Positions 25,599-35,889 of a stretch of DNA of 64,000 bases are shown here, one piece after another (positions within the stretch are counted from its first letter, which is position 1; every line of letters starts with the position of its first letter). The translations under genes were made by a program, and so were the position numbers. Where the stretch lies: NCBI RefSeq assembly GCF_000007705.1, contig NC_005085.1:3481752-3545751 (forward strand), written 5' to 3'. The notes under the pieces are model-generated. The model saw only the letters and a program-made list of their open reading frames with translations, did no database searches and was not told where the DNA came from. This stretch comes from Chromobacterium violaceum ATCC 12472. GTDB lineage: Bacteria > Pseudomonadota > Gammaproteobacteria > Burkholderiales > Chromobacteriaceae.

Positions 25599-26371
25599 AC
25601 GGCGCCTATCTGCTGACCGGACAGGTGATGCACCACCGCCTGCGCCCGGCCGCCAACCGTTTTGTCTACCCAGTGTTCTGCCTGCGCCTGAAGCTGTCGG
25701 CGCTGGAGGAGGCGAACGGCTTCTGGCTCGGCGTCGACCGCTGGCGGCCGCTGGCGCTGCGCACGCGCGACTATGGCCCGCGCGACGGCTCGCCGCTGCT
25801 GCCGTGGGCCCGCGCGCGGCTGGCGGAAGCCGGGCTGCCGGCCGACGGCGAAATCTGGCTGCAAACCTTTCCGCGCGTGTTCGGCTATGCCTTCAACCCG
25901 GTCAGCTTCTGGTATTGCCACGATGCGGCCGGCCGCTTGATCGCGGTGCTGGCCGAGGTGAACAACACCTTCGGCGAGCATCACGGCTATCTGCTCAGTC
26001 CGTCCCAGGGCGGCGAGATCAGCGCCTCCAGCCAGCTCGCCTGCCGCAAGCTGCTGCACGTTTCGCCGTTTTGCCGCGTGGAAGGCCATTACCGTTTCCG
26101 CTTCGCCGAACAGCCGGGCCGCGCGCTGGTGCGCATCGACTATCACGACGCCGCGGGCGCCTTGCTGCACACCTCGATAGCCGGCCGCCTGCGCGCCTTG
26201 ACAGCGCCGGCGGCGGCGGCCGCCTTGTTGCGCCAGCCCTTGCTGACCCTGGGCGTCATCGCCCGCATCCACTGGCAGGCGTTGAAGCTGTGGCTGAAAC
26301 GCGTGCCCATCTTCCGCAAACCCCATCCCCCCGCCGCCGCGCTCAGCCGCGGCCAGGAGTTGAAGCCATGA
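25595..26371 (+). CDS. DUF1365 family protein
   Basis: 258 residues. It shows the DUF1365 pattern: MHHRLRPAANRFVYPVFCLR near the start, then FGYAFNPVSFWYCHDAAGRL and VEGHYRFRFAE. This family is found next to the FAD oxidoreductase and cyclopropane-type methyltransferase in light- or singlet-oxygen-responsive loci. It has no settled biochemical role; a function in modifying membrane acyl chains is inferred from the company it keeps. It overlaps both neighbours by four bases, so the three are translated as a coupled unit. Confidence 0.88.
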   Translation: MNGAYLLTGQVMHHRLRPAANRFVYPVFCLRLKLSALEEANGFWLGVDRWRPLALRTRDYGPRDGSPLLPWARARLAEAGLPADGEIWLQTFPRVFGYAFNPVSFWYCHDAAGRLIAVLAEVNNTFGEHHGYLLSPSQGGEISASSQLACRKLLHVSPFCRVEGHYRFRFAEQPGRALVRIDYHDAAGALLHTSIAGRLRALTAPAAAAALLRQPLLTLGVIARIHWQALKLWLKRVPIFRKPHPPAAALSRGQELKP

Positions 26372-27573
26372 GCGCGAGCCAACCCATCGCCTTGTCCCGT
26401 CCCGATATTCCCGCCGCCGGGCGGGCGCTGCAGGCCCTGTTGTCGAAACTGCGCCACGGCAGCCTCAAACTCATCACCCCGGATGGCGAGACCCTGTGGT
26501 TCGGCGCTCTCCATGCGGAAACCGACGCCGAGCTGCAGCTGCGCGACTGGCGCGCCTGCGGCCGCATCCTGGCCGGCGGCGATATCGGCTTTGCCGAGGC
26601 CTATCGCGACGGCTGGCTGGACAGCCCCGACCTGACGGCGCTGCTGCGGCTGGCGCTGCGCAACGAGGACGCCTTGCAGCTGGGCAGGCTAGGCCGCTGG
26701 GCCGCGCGCTGCTGGCACAAGCTGCGCCACCTGGCGCGCGCCAACAGCCGCCGCGGCAGCCGGCGCAACATCCACGCCCATTACGATATCGGCAACGATT
26801 TTTACCGGCTGTGGCTGGACCCGAGCTGGACCTATTCCAGCGCCTGGTTCGCTGGCGACTACAGCCTGCCCCTAGCCGACGCGCAAGCGCGCAAGTACCA
26901 GCGCATCTGCGAGCAACTGCGGCTGCGCCCCGGCATGCGGGTGCTGGAAATCGGCTGCGGCTGGGGCGGCTTCGCCGAGCATGCCGCCCGCCTCGGCGTG
27001 GCGGTGCATGGCATCACCATCTCGGACGCGCAGCTGGACTTCGCCCGCCGCCGCCTGGCCAACGAACCGCTGGTCAGGCTGGAGCACCGCGATTACCGCG
27101 ACCTCTCCGGCCAATACGACGCCATCGTGTCGATCGAGATGTTCGAGGCAGTGGGCGAACGCTACTGGCGCGGCTATTTCGATACCCTGCGCCGCTGCCT
27201 GAAGCCGGGCGGCCAGGCGCTGGCGCAGAGCATCACCATAGAGGAGTCCCGCTTCGACGCGTACCGCGCCGGCGCCGACTTCATCCAGACCTTCATCTTT
27301 CCCGGCGGCATGCTGCCCAGCCGCGAGCGCTTCCAGAGCGCGGCGCAGCAAAGCGGCCTGGCATGCGGCACGCGGCTGGACTTCGGCGCCGACTACGCGG
27401 AAACGCTGCGCCGCTGGCGCCAGGCCTTCGAGGCCAACCTCGCCGCCATCCGCGGCCAGGGCTTCGACGAGGCCTTCATCCGGCTGTGGCGGCTGTACCT
27501 GTGCTACTGCGAAGCCGGTTTCGACGAAGGCCGCATCGGCGTTTCGCAATTTCTGCTGGAAAGGAATGCGTGA
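26368..27573 (+). CDS. Cyclopropane-fatty-acid synthase family methyltransferase
   Basis: 401 residues. The SAM-binding glycine motif is VLEIGCGWGGFAEHAARLGV, after the family-typical HYDIGNDFYRLWLDPSWTYS. Further signatures are SIEMFEAVGERYW and DFIQTFIFPGGMLPS. Cfa-type enzymes add a methylene from S-adenosylmethionine across a double bond of phospholipid acyl chains. Members in clusters with DUF1365 and an FAD oxidoreductase may instead make methylated or furan fatty acids. This operon copy is likely specialised compared with a housekeeping cfa gene, but I cannot tell which product it makes. Confidence 0.88.
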   Translation: MSASQPIALSRPDIPAAGRALQALLSKLRHGSLKLITPDGETLWFGALHAETDAELQLRDWRACGRILAGGDIGFAEAYRDGWLDSPDLTALLRLALRNEDALQLGRLGRWAARCWHKLRHLARANSRRGSRRNIHAHYDIGNDFYRLWLDPSWTYSSAWFAGDYSLPLADAQARKYQRICEQLRLRPGMRVLEIGCGWGGFAEHAARLGVAVHGITISDAQLDFARRRLANEPLVRLEHRDYRDLSGQYDAIVSIEMFEAVGERYWRGYFDTLRRCLKPGGQALAQSITIEESRFDAYRAGADFIQTFIFPGGMLPSRERFQSAAQQSGLACGTRLDFGADYAETLRRWRQAFEANLAAIRGQGFDEAFIRLWRLYLCYCEAGFDEGRIGVSQFLLERNA

Positions 27574-28106
27574 TGCCGCGCGCCGCCTTCGCCTCCTTGC
27601 TGGCCTTGCTGACGGGTTGTGCCGGACCCTCGGTGGCCGATTACGCCGCCAATCGCCCGCTGCTGGACCCTGGCCGTTTTTTCCTCGGCAAGACCGAGGC
27701 CTGGGGCATGTTCCAGGACCGGCAAGGCCGCGTGGCCAAGCGCTTCACCGTGGACATGGACGGCGAACGCCAGGGCGAGGAGCTGGTGCTGACCGAGCGC
27801 TTCCATTACAGCGACGGCAGCCGCCAGCAGCGCGTATGGCGGCTCAAGCCCACCGGCGACGGCCGCTGGCGCGGCCTGGCCGACGATGTGGTCGGCGAGG
27901 CCGTCGGCGAGACGGCCGGCAACGCGCTGCGCTGGCGCTACACGCTGAAGCTGCCGGTGGACGGCAAACAGTACCTGGTGCAGTTCGACGACTGGATGTT
28001 CCTGCAGGACGAGCGCAGCCTGCTCAACCGGACGACGATGAGCAAGTTCGGCTTCCGCCTGGGCGAAGTCACGCTGTTCTTCCGCAAGCCGGAGGCCAAG
28101 CCATGA
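27573..28106 (+). CDS. DUF3833 lipoprotein
   Basis: 177 residues. A short signal with lipobox (LALLTGCAGP, Cys16) indicates a lipid-anchored protein. The body (GKTEAWGMFQDRQGRVAKRF, then FQL-like strands ending LNRTTMSKFGFRLGEVTLFF) matches DUF3833, which is found almost only in this type of lipid operon. The TGATG overlap with the cfa-like gene indicates coupling. It could hold or present lipids at the membrane, but no activity is known. Confidence 0.85.
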   Translation: MPRAAFASLLALLTGCAGPSVADYAANRPLLDPGRFFLGKTEAWGMFQDRQGRVAKRFTVDMDGERQGEELVLTERFHYSDGSRQQRVWRLKPTGDGRWRGLADDVVGEAVGETAGNALRWRYTLKLPVDGKQYLVQFDDWMFLQDERSLLNRTTMSKFGFRLGEVTLFFRKPEAKP

Positions 28107-28882
28107 CGCTGCGCCTCAATCCCGCCATAGCGGACTGGCGCGCGCGCCGGGTGTGGGTGATAGGCGCGTCCAGCGGCATCGGCGCGGCCTTGGCCGACGA
28201 ACTGCTGCAGGCCGGCGCCGAAGTCATCCTGTCGGCGCGCCGCGCCGAGCCGATGCGCATGCTGGCGGCGGGCTGCCCGGGCGCGCGGGTGGAAACGCTG
28301 GACGTGACCGATCCCGCCGCCTGGCAGGCCGCCTGGTCGCATCTGGAGGCCGCCGGCGCGCTGCCCGATTTCGTGGTGTTCTGCGCGGCCGATTACCGGC
28401 CGCAAACCTGCCTGGACCTGTACGCAGAGGAAACCCGCCGCCTGCTCGACACCAATCTGCTGGGCGTCTACCACGGGCTGGAAGTGGTGTTGCCGACGCT
28501 GGCGCGGCAAGGCCGCGGCGGCGTGGCGCTGGTCGCCAGCGTGGCCGGTTACGCCGGCCTGCCCGGCGCCGTGGTCTACGGCCCCGGTAAGGCGGCGCTG
28601 ATCAATCTGGCGGAAATCCTCTACACCGAGCTCAGGCCGCGCGGGGTGGCGGTTTACCTGATCAATCCCGGCTTCGTCGCCACGCCGCTCACCGCCAAGA
28701 ACCACTTCACCATGCCGGCGCTGCTGACGCCGCGCCAGGCTGCGCGGCACATCATGCGCGGGCTAGAGCGCGGCGCGTTCGAAATCCACTTCCCGCTGCG
28801 CTTCACCGTATGGCTCAAACTGTTGCGGCTGCTGCCCTACCGGCTGCGGCTGCCCTTGCTCGCGAGGTTGGCACGACCATGA
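28103..28882 (+). CDS. Short-chain dehydrogenase/reductase (SDR)
   Basis: 259 residues. RVWVIGASSGIGAALADELL is the NAD(P)-binding glycine motif. The catalytic tetrad region is ALVASVAGYAGLPGAVVYGP with the YxxxK pair in YGPGKAAL, and INPGFVATPLT follows. The C-terminus is hydrophobic (FTVWLKLLRLLPYRLRLPLL), so the protein may sit on the membrane, which suits a lipid substrate. It is coupled to both neighbours by four-base overlaps. Confidence 0.88.
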   Translation: MTLRLNPAIADWRARRVWVIGASSGIGAALADELLQAGAEVILSARRAEPMRMLAAGCPGARVETLDVTDPAAWQAAWSHLEAAGALPDFVVFCAADYRPQTCLDLYAEETRRLLDTNLLGVYHGLEVVLPTLARQGRGGVALVASVAGYAGLPGAVVYGPGKAALINLAEILYTELRPRGVAVYLINPGFVATPLTAKNHFTMPALLTPRQAARHIMRGLERGAFEIHFPLRFTVWLKLLRLLPYRLRLPLLARLARP

Positions 28883-29313
28883 AACGCATTCCTACCCAAA
28901 CCGAATGGCAGGCCCTGCTCGACTGGTACCAGACGCTGACGCCGGACACGCTGCCGGACATCGGCCGCTATTACGCCGAAGAGGCCCGCTTCAAGGACCC
29001 GTTCAACGACGCGCGCGGCGTGGCCAGGATCCAGGCGGTGTTCCGCCACATGTTCCAGACGCTGGAGCATCCGCGCTTCACCGTCATCCATGCGCTGCGC
29101 GACGGCGACCAGGCCTTTATCACCTGGGATTTCCACTTCCTGTATGCCGGCCGCCAAATGAGCATCCACGGCGGCAGCCATCTGCAGTTCGACGCCGACG
29201 GCAAGATCACGCTGCACCGCGACTACTGGGATGCGGCGGAAGAACTGTTCGAGAAAATTCCGTTGTTCGGCCTGCCCGTGGCCTGGCTGCGCAAGAAACT
29301 GAGGGTTGTCTGA
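28879..29313 (+). CDS. SnoaL-like (NTF2-fold) protein
   Basis: 144 residues from MKRIPTQTEWQALLDWYQTL, whose ATG lies within the SDR stop. The fold markers are YYAEEARFKDPFNDARGVA and ITWDFHFLYAGRQMSIHGGS, with LHRDYWDAAEELFEKIP at the end. Such NTF2-fold proteins are small binding proteins or isomerases. The subgroup found here is a constant partner of the SDR and photolyase genes in related loci, without known substrate. The stop overlaps the DUF2256 gene. Confidence 0.85.
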   Translation: MKRIPTQTEWQALLDWYQTLTPDTLPDIGRYYAEEARFKDPFNDARGVARIQAVFRHMFQTLEHPRFTVIHALRDGDQAFITWDFHFLYAGRQMSIHGGSHLQFDADGKITLHRDYWDAAEELFEKIPLFGLPVAWLRKKLRVV

Positions 29314-29474
29314 TGTCGGCTGCGGCATTCAAGGGCAACAAGGCGGCGTTGCCGTCCAAGCCCTGCGCCGGCTGCGGCCGAACCATGAGCTGGCGCAAAA
29401 AATGGCGCGCCAGCTGGGACGCTGTCCAGTATTGCTCCGAGCGCTGCCGCCGCCGGAAAGGCAAAGCCGCATGA
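29313..29474 (+). CDS. DUF2256 zinc-ribbon-like small protein
   Basis: 53 residues. Two cysteine pairs (KPCAGCGRTM and QYCSERCRRRKGK) spaced by a basic tryptophan-rich segment suggest a small zinc ribbon. DUF2256 proteins typically sit directly in front of cryptochrome/photolyase genes, as here (four-base overlap with the photolyase). Function unknown. Confidence 0.85.
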   Translation: MSAAAFKGNKAALPSKPCAGCGRTMSWRKKWRASWDAVQYCSERCRRRKGKAA

Positions 29475-31000
29475 CCACCTTGCGGCTGATCCTGGGCGAC
29501 CAGCTCAATCCCCGCCACAGCTGGTTCGCCGAGCCCGACGCCAACGTGGTGCATGTGATGATGGAAATCCGCCAGGAAACCGATTACGTGCGCCACCACG
29601 CGCAGAAAATCCTGGCCATCTTCGCCGCGATGCGCGACTTCGCCGCCCAGTTGAAAGCGCAAGGCCACCGCGTGCGCTACGTGGCCATAGACGACGCCAG
29701 CAACCGCCAGTCGCTGATCGGCAATCTGGACGCGCTGATCGCCCATTACCGCGCGGCGGCGGTGGAGTACCAGGCCCCGGACGAGTGGCGGCTGGACCGC
29801 CAGCTCGCGGAATGGGCGGCCGGCCTGCCCATACCCTGCCGCATGGCGGACAGCGAGCACTTCTACACCGCGCGCGGCGAGGCGGCGGCGTTCTTCGGCG
29901 CGCGGCGGCAATGGCGGCAGGAGACCCTATACCGTCACCTGCGGCGCCAGCACGGCATTTTGATGGACGACAACGGCGAGCCCGCCGGCGGGCGCTGGAA
30001 TTTCGACGCCGACAACCGCCAGCGCTGGCCCGGCCACCCGCCCGAACCAAACGATGCGCGTCCCGAGCATGACCACAGCCGGCTGTGGCAAACCATTGTC
30101 GACGCCGGGGTGGACAGCTTCGGCCAGCCGCAGGCGGACGCCCTGCGCTGGCCGCTCAACCGCGCCGAGGCGCTGGCGCAGCTGCGCGCCTTCGTCGAAC
30201 ACGCGCTGCCGCATTTCGGCGCCTACCAGGACGCGATGAGCCCGCGCGCGCGGCGGCTGTTCCATTCGCTGCTGTCCTTCGCCCTCAATGTGAAAATGCT
30301 GAATCCGCGCGAGGCGGTGGACGCCGCCGTCGCCGCCTGGCGCCGGGGGGACGCGCCGCTGGCCGCGGTGGAAGGCTTCGCGCGGCAGCTGCTGGGCTGG
30401 CGCGAGTACGTGCGCGGCGTGTACTGGGCCAAGATGCCCGGCTACCGCGACAGCAACGCGCTGGATCACCGGCTGCCGCTGCCGCGCTGGTTTTGGGACG
30501 GCGACACCGGCATGCGCTGCCTCGCCCACGCCATCGGCCAATCGCTCGAAGACGCCTACGCCCACCACATCCAGCGGCTGATGGTGATAGGCAATTTCGG
30601 CCTGATCGCCGGCCTGTCGCCGCAGGCGCTGCACGAATGGTATCTGGGCGTCTACATCGACGCCTTCGAATGGGTGGAGCTGCCCAACACGCTGGGCATG
30701 AGCCAGTTCGCCGACGGCGGGCTGCTGGGCAGCAAGCCTTACGCCGGCAGCGCCGCCTATATCGGCCGCATGGGCGATTACTGCGCCGGCTGCCGCTATC
30801 GGCCCAAGCAGCGCGTCGGCGCCGACGCCTGCCCGTTCAATGCCTTGTACTGGGATTTTTTCCAGCGCCACCGCGCGCGGCTGGCCGCCAATCCGCGGCT
30901 GGCGCTGGTCTACCGCCAGCTGGACAAGCTGCCGGAAGCCGAACGCGCCGCCATCTCCGCGCGCGCCGCCGCGCTGCAAGCCGATCTAGACGCACTGTGA
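29471..31000 (+). CDS. FeS bacterial cryptochrome/(6-4) photolyase
   Basis: 509 residues. The N-terminal Rossmann half begins TLRLILGDQLNPRHSWF, typical of the FeS-BCP (PhrB/CryB) clade. The FAD-binding C-terminal half contains FARQLLGWREYVRGVYWAKM and DAYAHHIQRLMVIGNFGLIA. Four cysteines of the iron-sulfur cluster are in place: one in GMRCLAHA, two in DYCAGCRYR and one in ADACPFNALY. Members repair (6-4) UV photoproducts or act as light-dependent regulators. Its presence at the heart of a lipid operon suggests a light or singlet-oxygen stress response. Confidence 0.9.
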   Translation: MTTLRLILGDQLNPRHSWFAEPDANVVHVMMEIRQETDYVRHHAQKILAIFAAMRDFAAQLKAQGHRVRYVAIDDASNRQSLIGNLDALIAHYRAAAVEYQAPDEWRLDRQLAEWAAGLPIPCRMADSEHFYTARGEAAAFFGARRQWRQETLYRHLRRQHGILMDDNGEPAGGRWNFDADNRQRWPGHPPEPNDARPEHDHSRLWQTIVDAGVDSFGQPQADALRWPLNRAEALAQLRAFVEHALPHFGAYQDAMSPRARRLFHSLLSFALNVKMLNPREAVDAAVAAWRRGDAPLAAVEGFARQLLGWREYVRGVYWAKMPGYRDSNALDHRLPLPRWFWDGDTGMRCLAHAIGQSLEDAYAHHIQRLMVIGNFGLIAGLSPQALHEWYLGVYIDAFEWVELPNTLGMSQFADGGLLGSKPYAGSAAYIGRMGDYCAGCRYRPKQRVGADACPFNALYWDFFQRHRARLAANPRLALVYRQLDKLPEAERAAISARAAALQADLDAL

Positions 31001-31008
31001 GGTCAAGC

Positions 31009-31545
31009 ATGCTGAGAAAACCGCTCGCGCTGTTCGCCATCGCCCTGCTGCCGCTCACCGGCTGCTCCACCGCGCCGCCGTCCGGCATCGACCCGGTGCG
31101 GGGGTTCCAGCTGGAACGCTACCAAGGCCGCTGGTATGAAATCGCCCGCCTGGATCACCGCTTCGAACGCGGCCTGCAGGCGGTGAGCGCCGACTACAGC
31201 CGCAACGCCGACGGCAGCATCCGCGTGGTCAACCGCGGCTACGACGCCGCCGCCGCCAGTTGGCGCCAAGCCGTCGGCAAGGCCTGGTTCAACGGCCCTG
31301 CCGATGTCGCCTCGCTGAAAGTGTCGTTCTTCGGCCCGTTCTACGGCGGCTACCATGTGGCGGCGCTGGACCCCGGCTACCGCTGGGCGGTGGTGGTGGG
31401 GCCGGACAAGGACTATCTGTGGCTGCTGTCGCGCGACAAGCAGCCCGCGCCCGCCGCCAAGCCGGCGTTGCTGGCGGTAACCGCCAGGCTGGGCGTGCCG
31501 GCCGACAAGCTGATCTGGGTGAGGCAGGACCGTGGCGACAACTAG
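31009..31545 (+). CDS. Lipocalin family lipoprotein (Blc-like)
   Basis: 178 residues. The signal ends in a lipobox (LLPLTGCSTA). The lipocalin motif GRWYEIARLDHRFERGLQAV is followed by the second block (PFYGGYHVAALDPGYRWAVV) and the closing SRDKQPAPAAKPAL. Blc-type lipocalins sit in the outer membrane and bind lysophospholipids and fatty acids, which suits this lipid operon. It starts eight bases after the photolyase stop. Confidence 0.88.
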   Translation: MLRKPLALFAIALLPLTGCSTAPPSGIDPVRGFQLERYQGRWYEIARLDHRFERGLQAVSADYSRNADGSIRVVNRGYDAAAASWRQAVGKAWFNGPADVASLKVSFFGPFYGGYHVAALDPGYRWAVVVGPDKDYLWLLSRDKQPAPAAKPALLAVTARLGVPADKLIWVRQDRGDN

Positions 31546-31759
31546 GCGGCTGAATCCGGAAAAATTGCTGCTGAGCAAATGGACCGCCGCCGCGCCGCGC
31601 AACCGGGAGAAGCACTTCCTGGTGGTGGCGCTGGGCCGGCCGGCGCCGGACGCGCCGGTGGAGACGGTGACGCTGGAGGCGGTGCATAGCCGGCGTCGGC
31701 AAACCATGGCGTGGCAGGCGCTGCGGGATACGGACCAATGGCTGCAAGGTTGGCAATGA
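31532..31759 (+). CDS. TIGR02450-type Trp-rich small protein
   Basis: 75 residues from a GTG start that overlaps the lipocalin gene by 14 bases. The family pattern LNPEKLLLSKWTAAAPRNRE, KHFLVVAL and WQALRDTDQWLQGWQ is clear. These small proteins commonly stand next to photolyase and DUF2256 genes, without known function. It is the last gene of the operon. Confidence 0.8.
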   Translation: MATTRRLNPEKLLLSKWTAAAPRNREKHFLVVALGRPAPDAPVETVTLEAVHSRRRQTMAWQALRDTDQWLQGWQ

Positions 31760-31856
31760 AAACCTGGCCATCGCCGCACAGCATGGGCTTGCCTCGCGCC
31801 GGCAATGTTTTTATCGTTTAAACATGTCTTCGCATCCATTGTCATGGAGTGTCGCC

Positions 31857-32483
31857 ATGGAGTTGTTCGATACCTTGTCCGCCCAGATCCGCCATATGCG
31901 CCTGCCGCTGTTCGCGGTCAGCCTCAGCGCGGTCCCCTTTCCCGATACGCCGCTGCTGTTGATGCTGCATTGGCATGGCTTCCGCCAATCGCCCCCTGAC
32001 CGCGCGCGGACGGACACCAGTATGCTGCGGCAAGTGCCGGCGTCGGCCTTGCAGCTGACGCGCAGGTGGGAGGCGCTGTCGCGGGTGGAGGAAGAGATTC
32101 TGGACGCGGCCTGGCAGCTGGGCGCGTGGAGCTTGCTGCGCGACGAGCGGCGCGGCTGCAATACCATGGGCGCCGCCGCCGGCGAGGAACTGGCCTGCCG
32201 CCAGGCTTTCGGGGATTTGCCGCCTATCGACGGCCAGGAAAGCATCGTGGCCGAGGCGCCCGACGCACCGGAGATGATGCGGCTGGCGGCCCGCCGCGGT
32301 TATGTTTCCTGGCAGTTCCGGCCTGTGCATGGCGGATTGTGGCGCGATCTGGCCGAAGACGACACCCTGGGCGAGGCCGGGCTGCGCCAGCCCCCCTGCC
32401 CGCTCGCGCCGCGCGCCTGCCGCGGCGGCAAGGCGGCCCGGACCGAATACCGTTTCGGCCGTGTCGAACGCATCATTCTTTAG
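31857..32483 (+). CDS. Conserved-looking protein of unknown function
   Basis: 208 residues from MELFDTLSAQIRHMRLPLFA, chosen because GGAG precedes it by eight bases; an in-frame ATG 33 bases upstream is weaker. It is soluble, with no signal peptide. Notable segments are MLHWHGFRQ, then EEILDAAWQLGAWSLLRDER, RRGCNTMGAAAGEELACRQA and PCPLAPRACRGGKAARTEYR near the end. Codon use and GC-rich third positions look like a real gene. I do not recognise a family. It stands alone between the lipid operon and groES. Confidence 0.6.
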   Translation: MELFDTLSAQIRHMRLPLFAVSLSAVPFPDTPLLLMLHWHGFRQSPPDRARTDTSMLRQVPASALQLTRRWEALSRVEEEILDAAWQLGAWSLLRDERRGCNTMGAAAGEELACRQAFGDLPPIDGQESIVAEAPDAPEMMRLAARRGYVSWQFRPVHGGLWRDLAEDDTLGEAGLRQPPCPLAPRACRGGKAARTEYRFGRVERIIL

Positions 32484-32507
32484 CCGGATTTTTTCTGCAA
32501 AAAACCT

Positions 32508-32536
32508 CTTGAAAAGCTTTTGGCCCGCCCTTACTT
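32508..32536 (+). promoter_or_regulatory. Candidate heat-shock (sigma-32) promoter of groESL
   Basis: CTTGAAA, a 14-base spacer and CCTTACTT resemble the sigma-32 pattern (CTTGAAA, then CCCCAT-like), 117 bases before groES. The -10 match is weak. No CIRCE element is visible. Confidence 0.35.
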
Positions 32537-32652
32537 CGTCATTCGTCAGCCGCCCTGGCTGAATTTGACCGGCAAGCGCGGGCCTGTTCGCGCCTGCGGC
32601 AGGCCGGTCTCACATACCGTTTCCAATGATCTGAATCGCACAGGAGATTGAT

Positions 32653-32970
32653 ATGCAAATCCGTCCTCTGCACGACCGGATTATCGTCAAGCGGGTCGAA
32701 AAGGTCCGCCAGACTGCTTCCGGCATCGTCATTCCCGATAGCGCCGCGGAAAAACCGGAACAAGGTGAAGTTCTCGCCGTTGGTCCCGGCAAGCGCCTGC
32801 CGGACGGCACCTTGCTGCCGATGCAGGTGCAGGTGGGCGATCTGGTGCTGTTCGGCAAATACGGCGGCCAGACCGTGAAGCTAAACGACCAGGAATACCT
32901 GGTGCTGCGCGAAGAGGATGTCTTCGGAGTCGTTGAAGACGCATCCCAATCCGGCCGCAAGGCTGCCTGA
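32653..32970 (+). CDS. groES: Co-chaperonin GroES
   Basis: 105 residues, slightly longer than the usual 95-97 because of a tail ([11 protein letters not shown]). The core is normal: [20 protein letters not shown], then the mobile loop [25 protein letters not shown] and [20 protein letters not shown]. It caps GroEL rings during protein folding. AGGAGATT precedes the ATG, and groEL follows after 29 bases. The variant tail and the partner's C-terminus suggest a second, divergent groESL copy. Confidence 0.95.
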   Translation: MQIRPLHDRIIVKRVEKVRQTASGIVIPDSAAEKPEQGEVLAVGPGKRLPDGTLLPMQVQVGDLVLFGKYGGQTVKLNDQEYLVLREEDVFGVVEDASQSGRKAA

Positions 32971-32996
32971 TTTCTCACCATCATCACAGGAGTTAA

Positions 32997-34616
<1,620 letters not shown>

Positions 34617-34645
34617 TCCGCCGATCTGGTCCCCTTTCCTCATTG

Positions 34646-34672
34646 GCCCGCGCTCAGGCGCGGGCTTTTTTT
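34646..34672 (+). terminator. Rho-independent terminator of groESL
   Basis: GCCCGCGC-TCAG-GCGCGGGC is an 8-bp stem followed directly by seven T residues, 30 bases after the groEL stop. Confidence 0.93.
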
Positions 34673-34815
34673 CGTGGCGGAAACCTCAGCTCCATGGCGG
34701 CACGAGCCATTCAGACTCTCGCCTTGACGGACCCGATCCCTCTCAACAATGCTGAAAAGAACTAGCCGCCTTGCCGGGCAAGGCAAACCTTTTCACAGAC
34801 CCTGCCACTCCATAC

Positions 34816-35310
34816 ATGCGCGCCCTCGTCCTCCGCAGCCTAGGCGGCTGCCTGCTGCTGGCCTGCGCCGCGGCGCTTGCCGCACCGCCGCTCAAGAACT
34901 GGTTCGACGATCCGTTCATCCAGGTGCGCGGCCGCATCGCCGCCTGCCCGGCGCCGTTGGGACCGTTCGCCACCGAGGCGGAAATGAAACAGCAAGCGCA
35001 TTCCCGCATCGAGCGCGGCACCAGCTGCTGGCTGGCCAAACAATGCGCGAAGCCCAACGCCTACATGTACGACGCGGATATCGCCGCCGATCTGCGGCGC
35101 CGATTCGCCAAGAGCCGTCGCTTCGCCAACGCCAGTCTGTGGCTGACCGTGCAACGCCGCTTCGTTTACGTGGAAGGCTGCGTCCGCAGCCGGAATGCCG
35201 CCTCTGGCATCGAAGCCTTCATCAAGCAGACGCCGGACGTGCAGCTGGTGATCGCCAACATCATCGTCGGCGCCGGCAAACCGAACTATGCCGTCATGCC
35301 CGAACGATAA
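34816..35310 (+). CDS. Exported BON-domain-like protein
   Basis: 164 residues from MRALVLRSLGGCLLLACAAA, a signal peptide; an in-frame start 15 codons upstream would bury the signal. After a segment with several cysteines (AACPAPLG, TSCWLAKQCAKP), the C-terminal part resembles a BON domain: YDADIAADLRRRFAKSRRFA, LWLTVQRRFVYVEGCVRSRN and VIANIIVG. BON proteins act in the periplasm on membranes or as binding modules. No close partner gene. The family call is tentative. Confidence 0.6.
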   Translation: MRALVLRSLGGCLLLACAAALAAPPLKNWFDDPFIQVRGRIAACPAPLGPFATEAEMKQQAHSRIERGTSCWLAKQCAKPNAYMYDADIAADLRRRFAKSRRFANASLWLTVQRRFVYVEGCVRSRNAASGIEAFIKQTPDVQLVIANIIVGAGKPNYAVMPER

Positions 35311-35424
35311 CGGCGAGGGGGGAAGCTTCGCTCTGCGGGTGACCGCGCGGCACCCATGGTCTGGTTATTCCGGCGCTGAGCGGGACAGGCTGCCGTTGAC
35401 GCGCCCAGCCTAAAAAGGGCTTCC

Positions 35425-35838
35425 TTATTTGTCGCCGCCAATGCCCATGACCGCCATCACTCTGGCGGCATTGTCGGCGCAGTCCATGTCCCCGGGCTTG
35501 GATTCGATCAGCTGGATCAGGGACTGGATGTGCGATTTGTTCTGCGCCAGCCGCGCCTGCAGCGACTCGATATCCGCCACCTTGCGCCTGAGCGTGGCCA
35601 ACAACTCGTCGTGCCGCCAGGATGAAACGCCCGCCGGCAGAATCTGCCTGATCTCGTCCAGCGAGAAGCCGGACTGCTGCGCGTCGCGGATGATGGCCAG
35701 CGCCGCAGCCGTCTCCGGAGGATAGTCCCGATAACCGTTCGCCTGGCCGCTGGCCGACTGCAACAAGCCTTTGGACTCATCGAAGCGGATGGCCGAGGCC
35801 GCCATGCCGCTCCGTTTGGCCAGTTCTCCGATTTTCAT
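35425..35838 (-). CDS. MerR-family regulator
   Basis: 137 residues from MKIGELAKRSGMAASAIRFD; an in-frame codon 14 residues upstream lacks family support. The winged helix-turn-helix continues YRDYPPETAAALAIIRDAQQ with FSLDEIRQIL. A long dimerisation helix follows. The tail has a single cysteine (DMDCADNA), not the paired metal cysteines, so it looks like an organic or redox sensor and not a metal sensor. The usual Tyr-Tyr of this family (RYYE) reads RFDE. It lies 51 bases behind the DJ-1-like gene, in the same direction, and probably shares its promoter. Confidence 0.88.
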   Translation of the reverse strand: MKIGELAKRSGMAASAIRFDESKGLLQSASGQANGYRDYPPETAAALAIIRDAQQSGFSLDEIRQILPAGVSSWRHDELLATLRRKVADIESLQARLAQNKSHIQSLIQLIESKPGDMDCADNAARVMAVMGIGGDK

Positions 35839-35889
35839 ATCGCTCCTGCTTCGGCCCTTGCCTGAATCTCGTCGGATCACACGGCCGGC

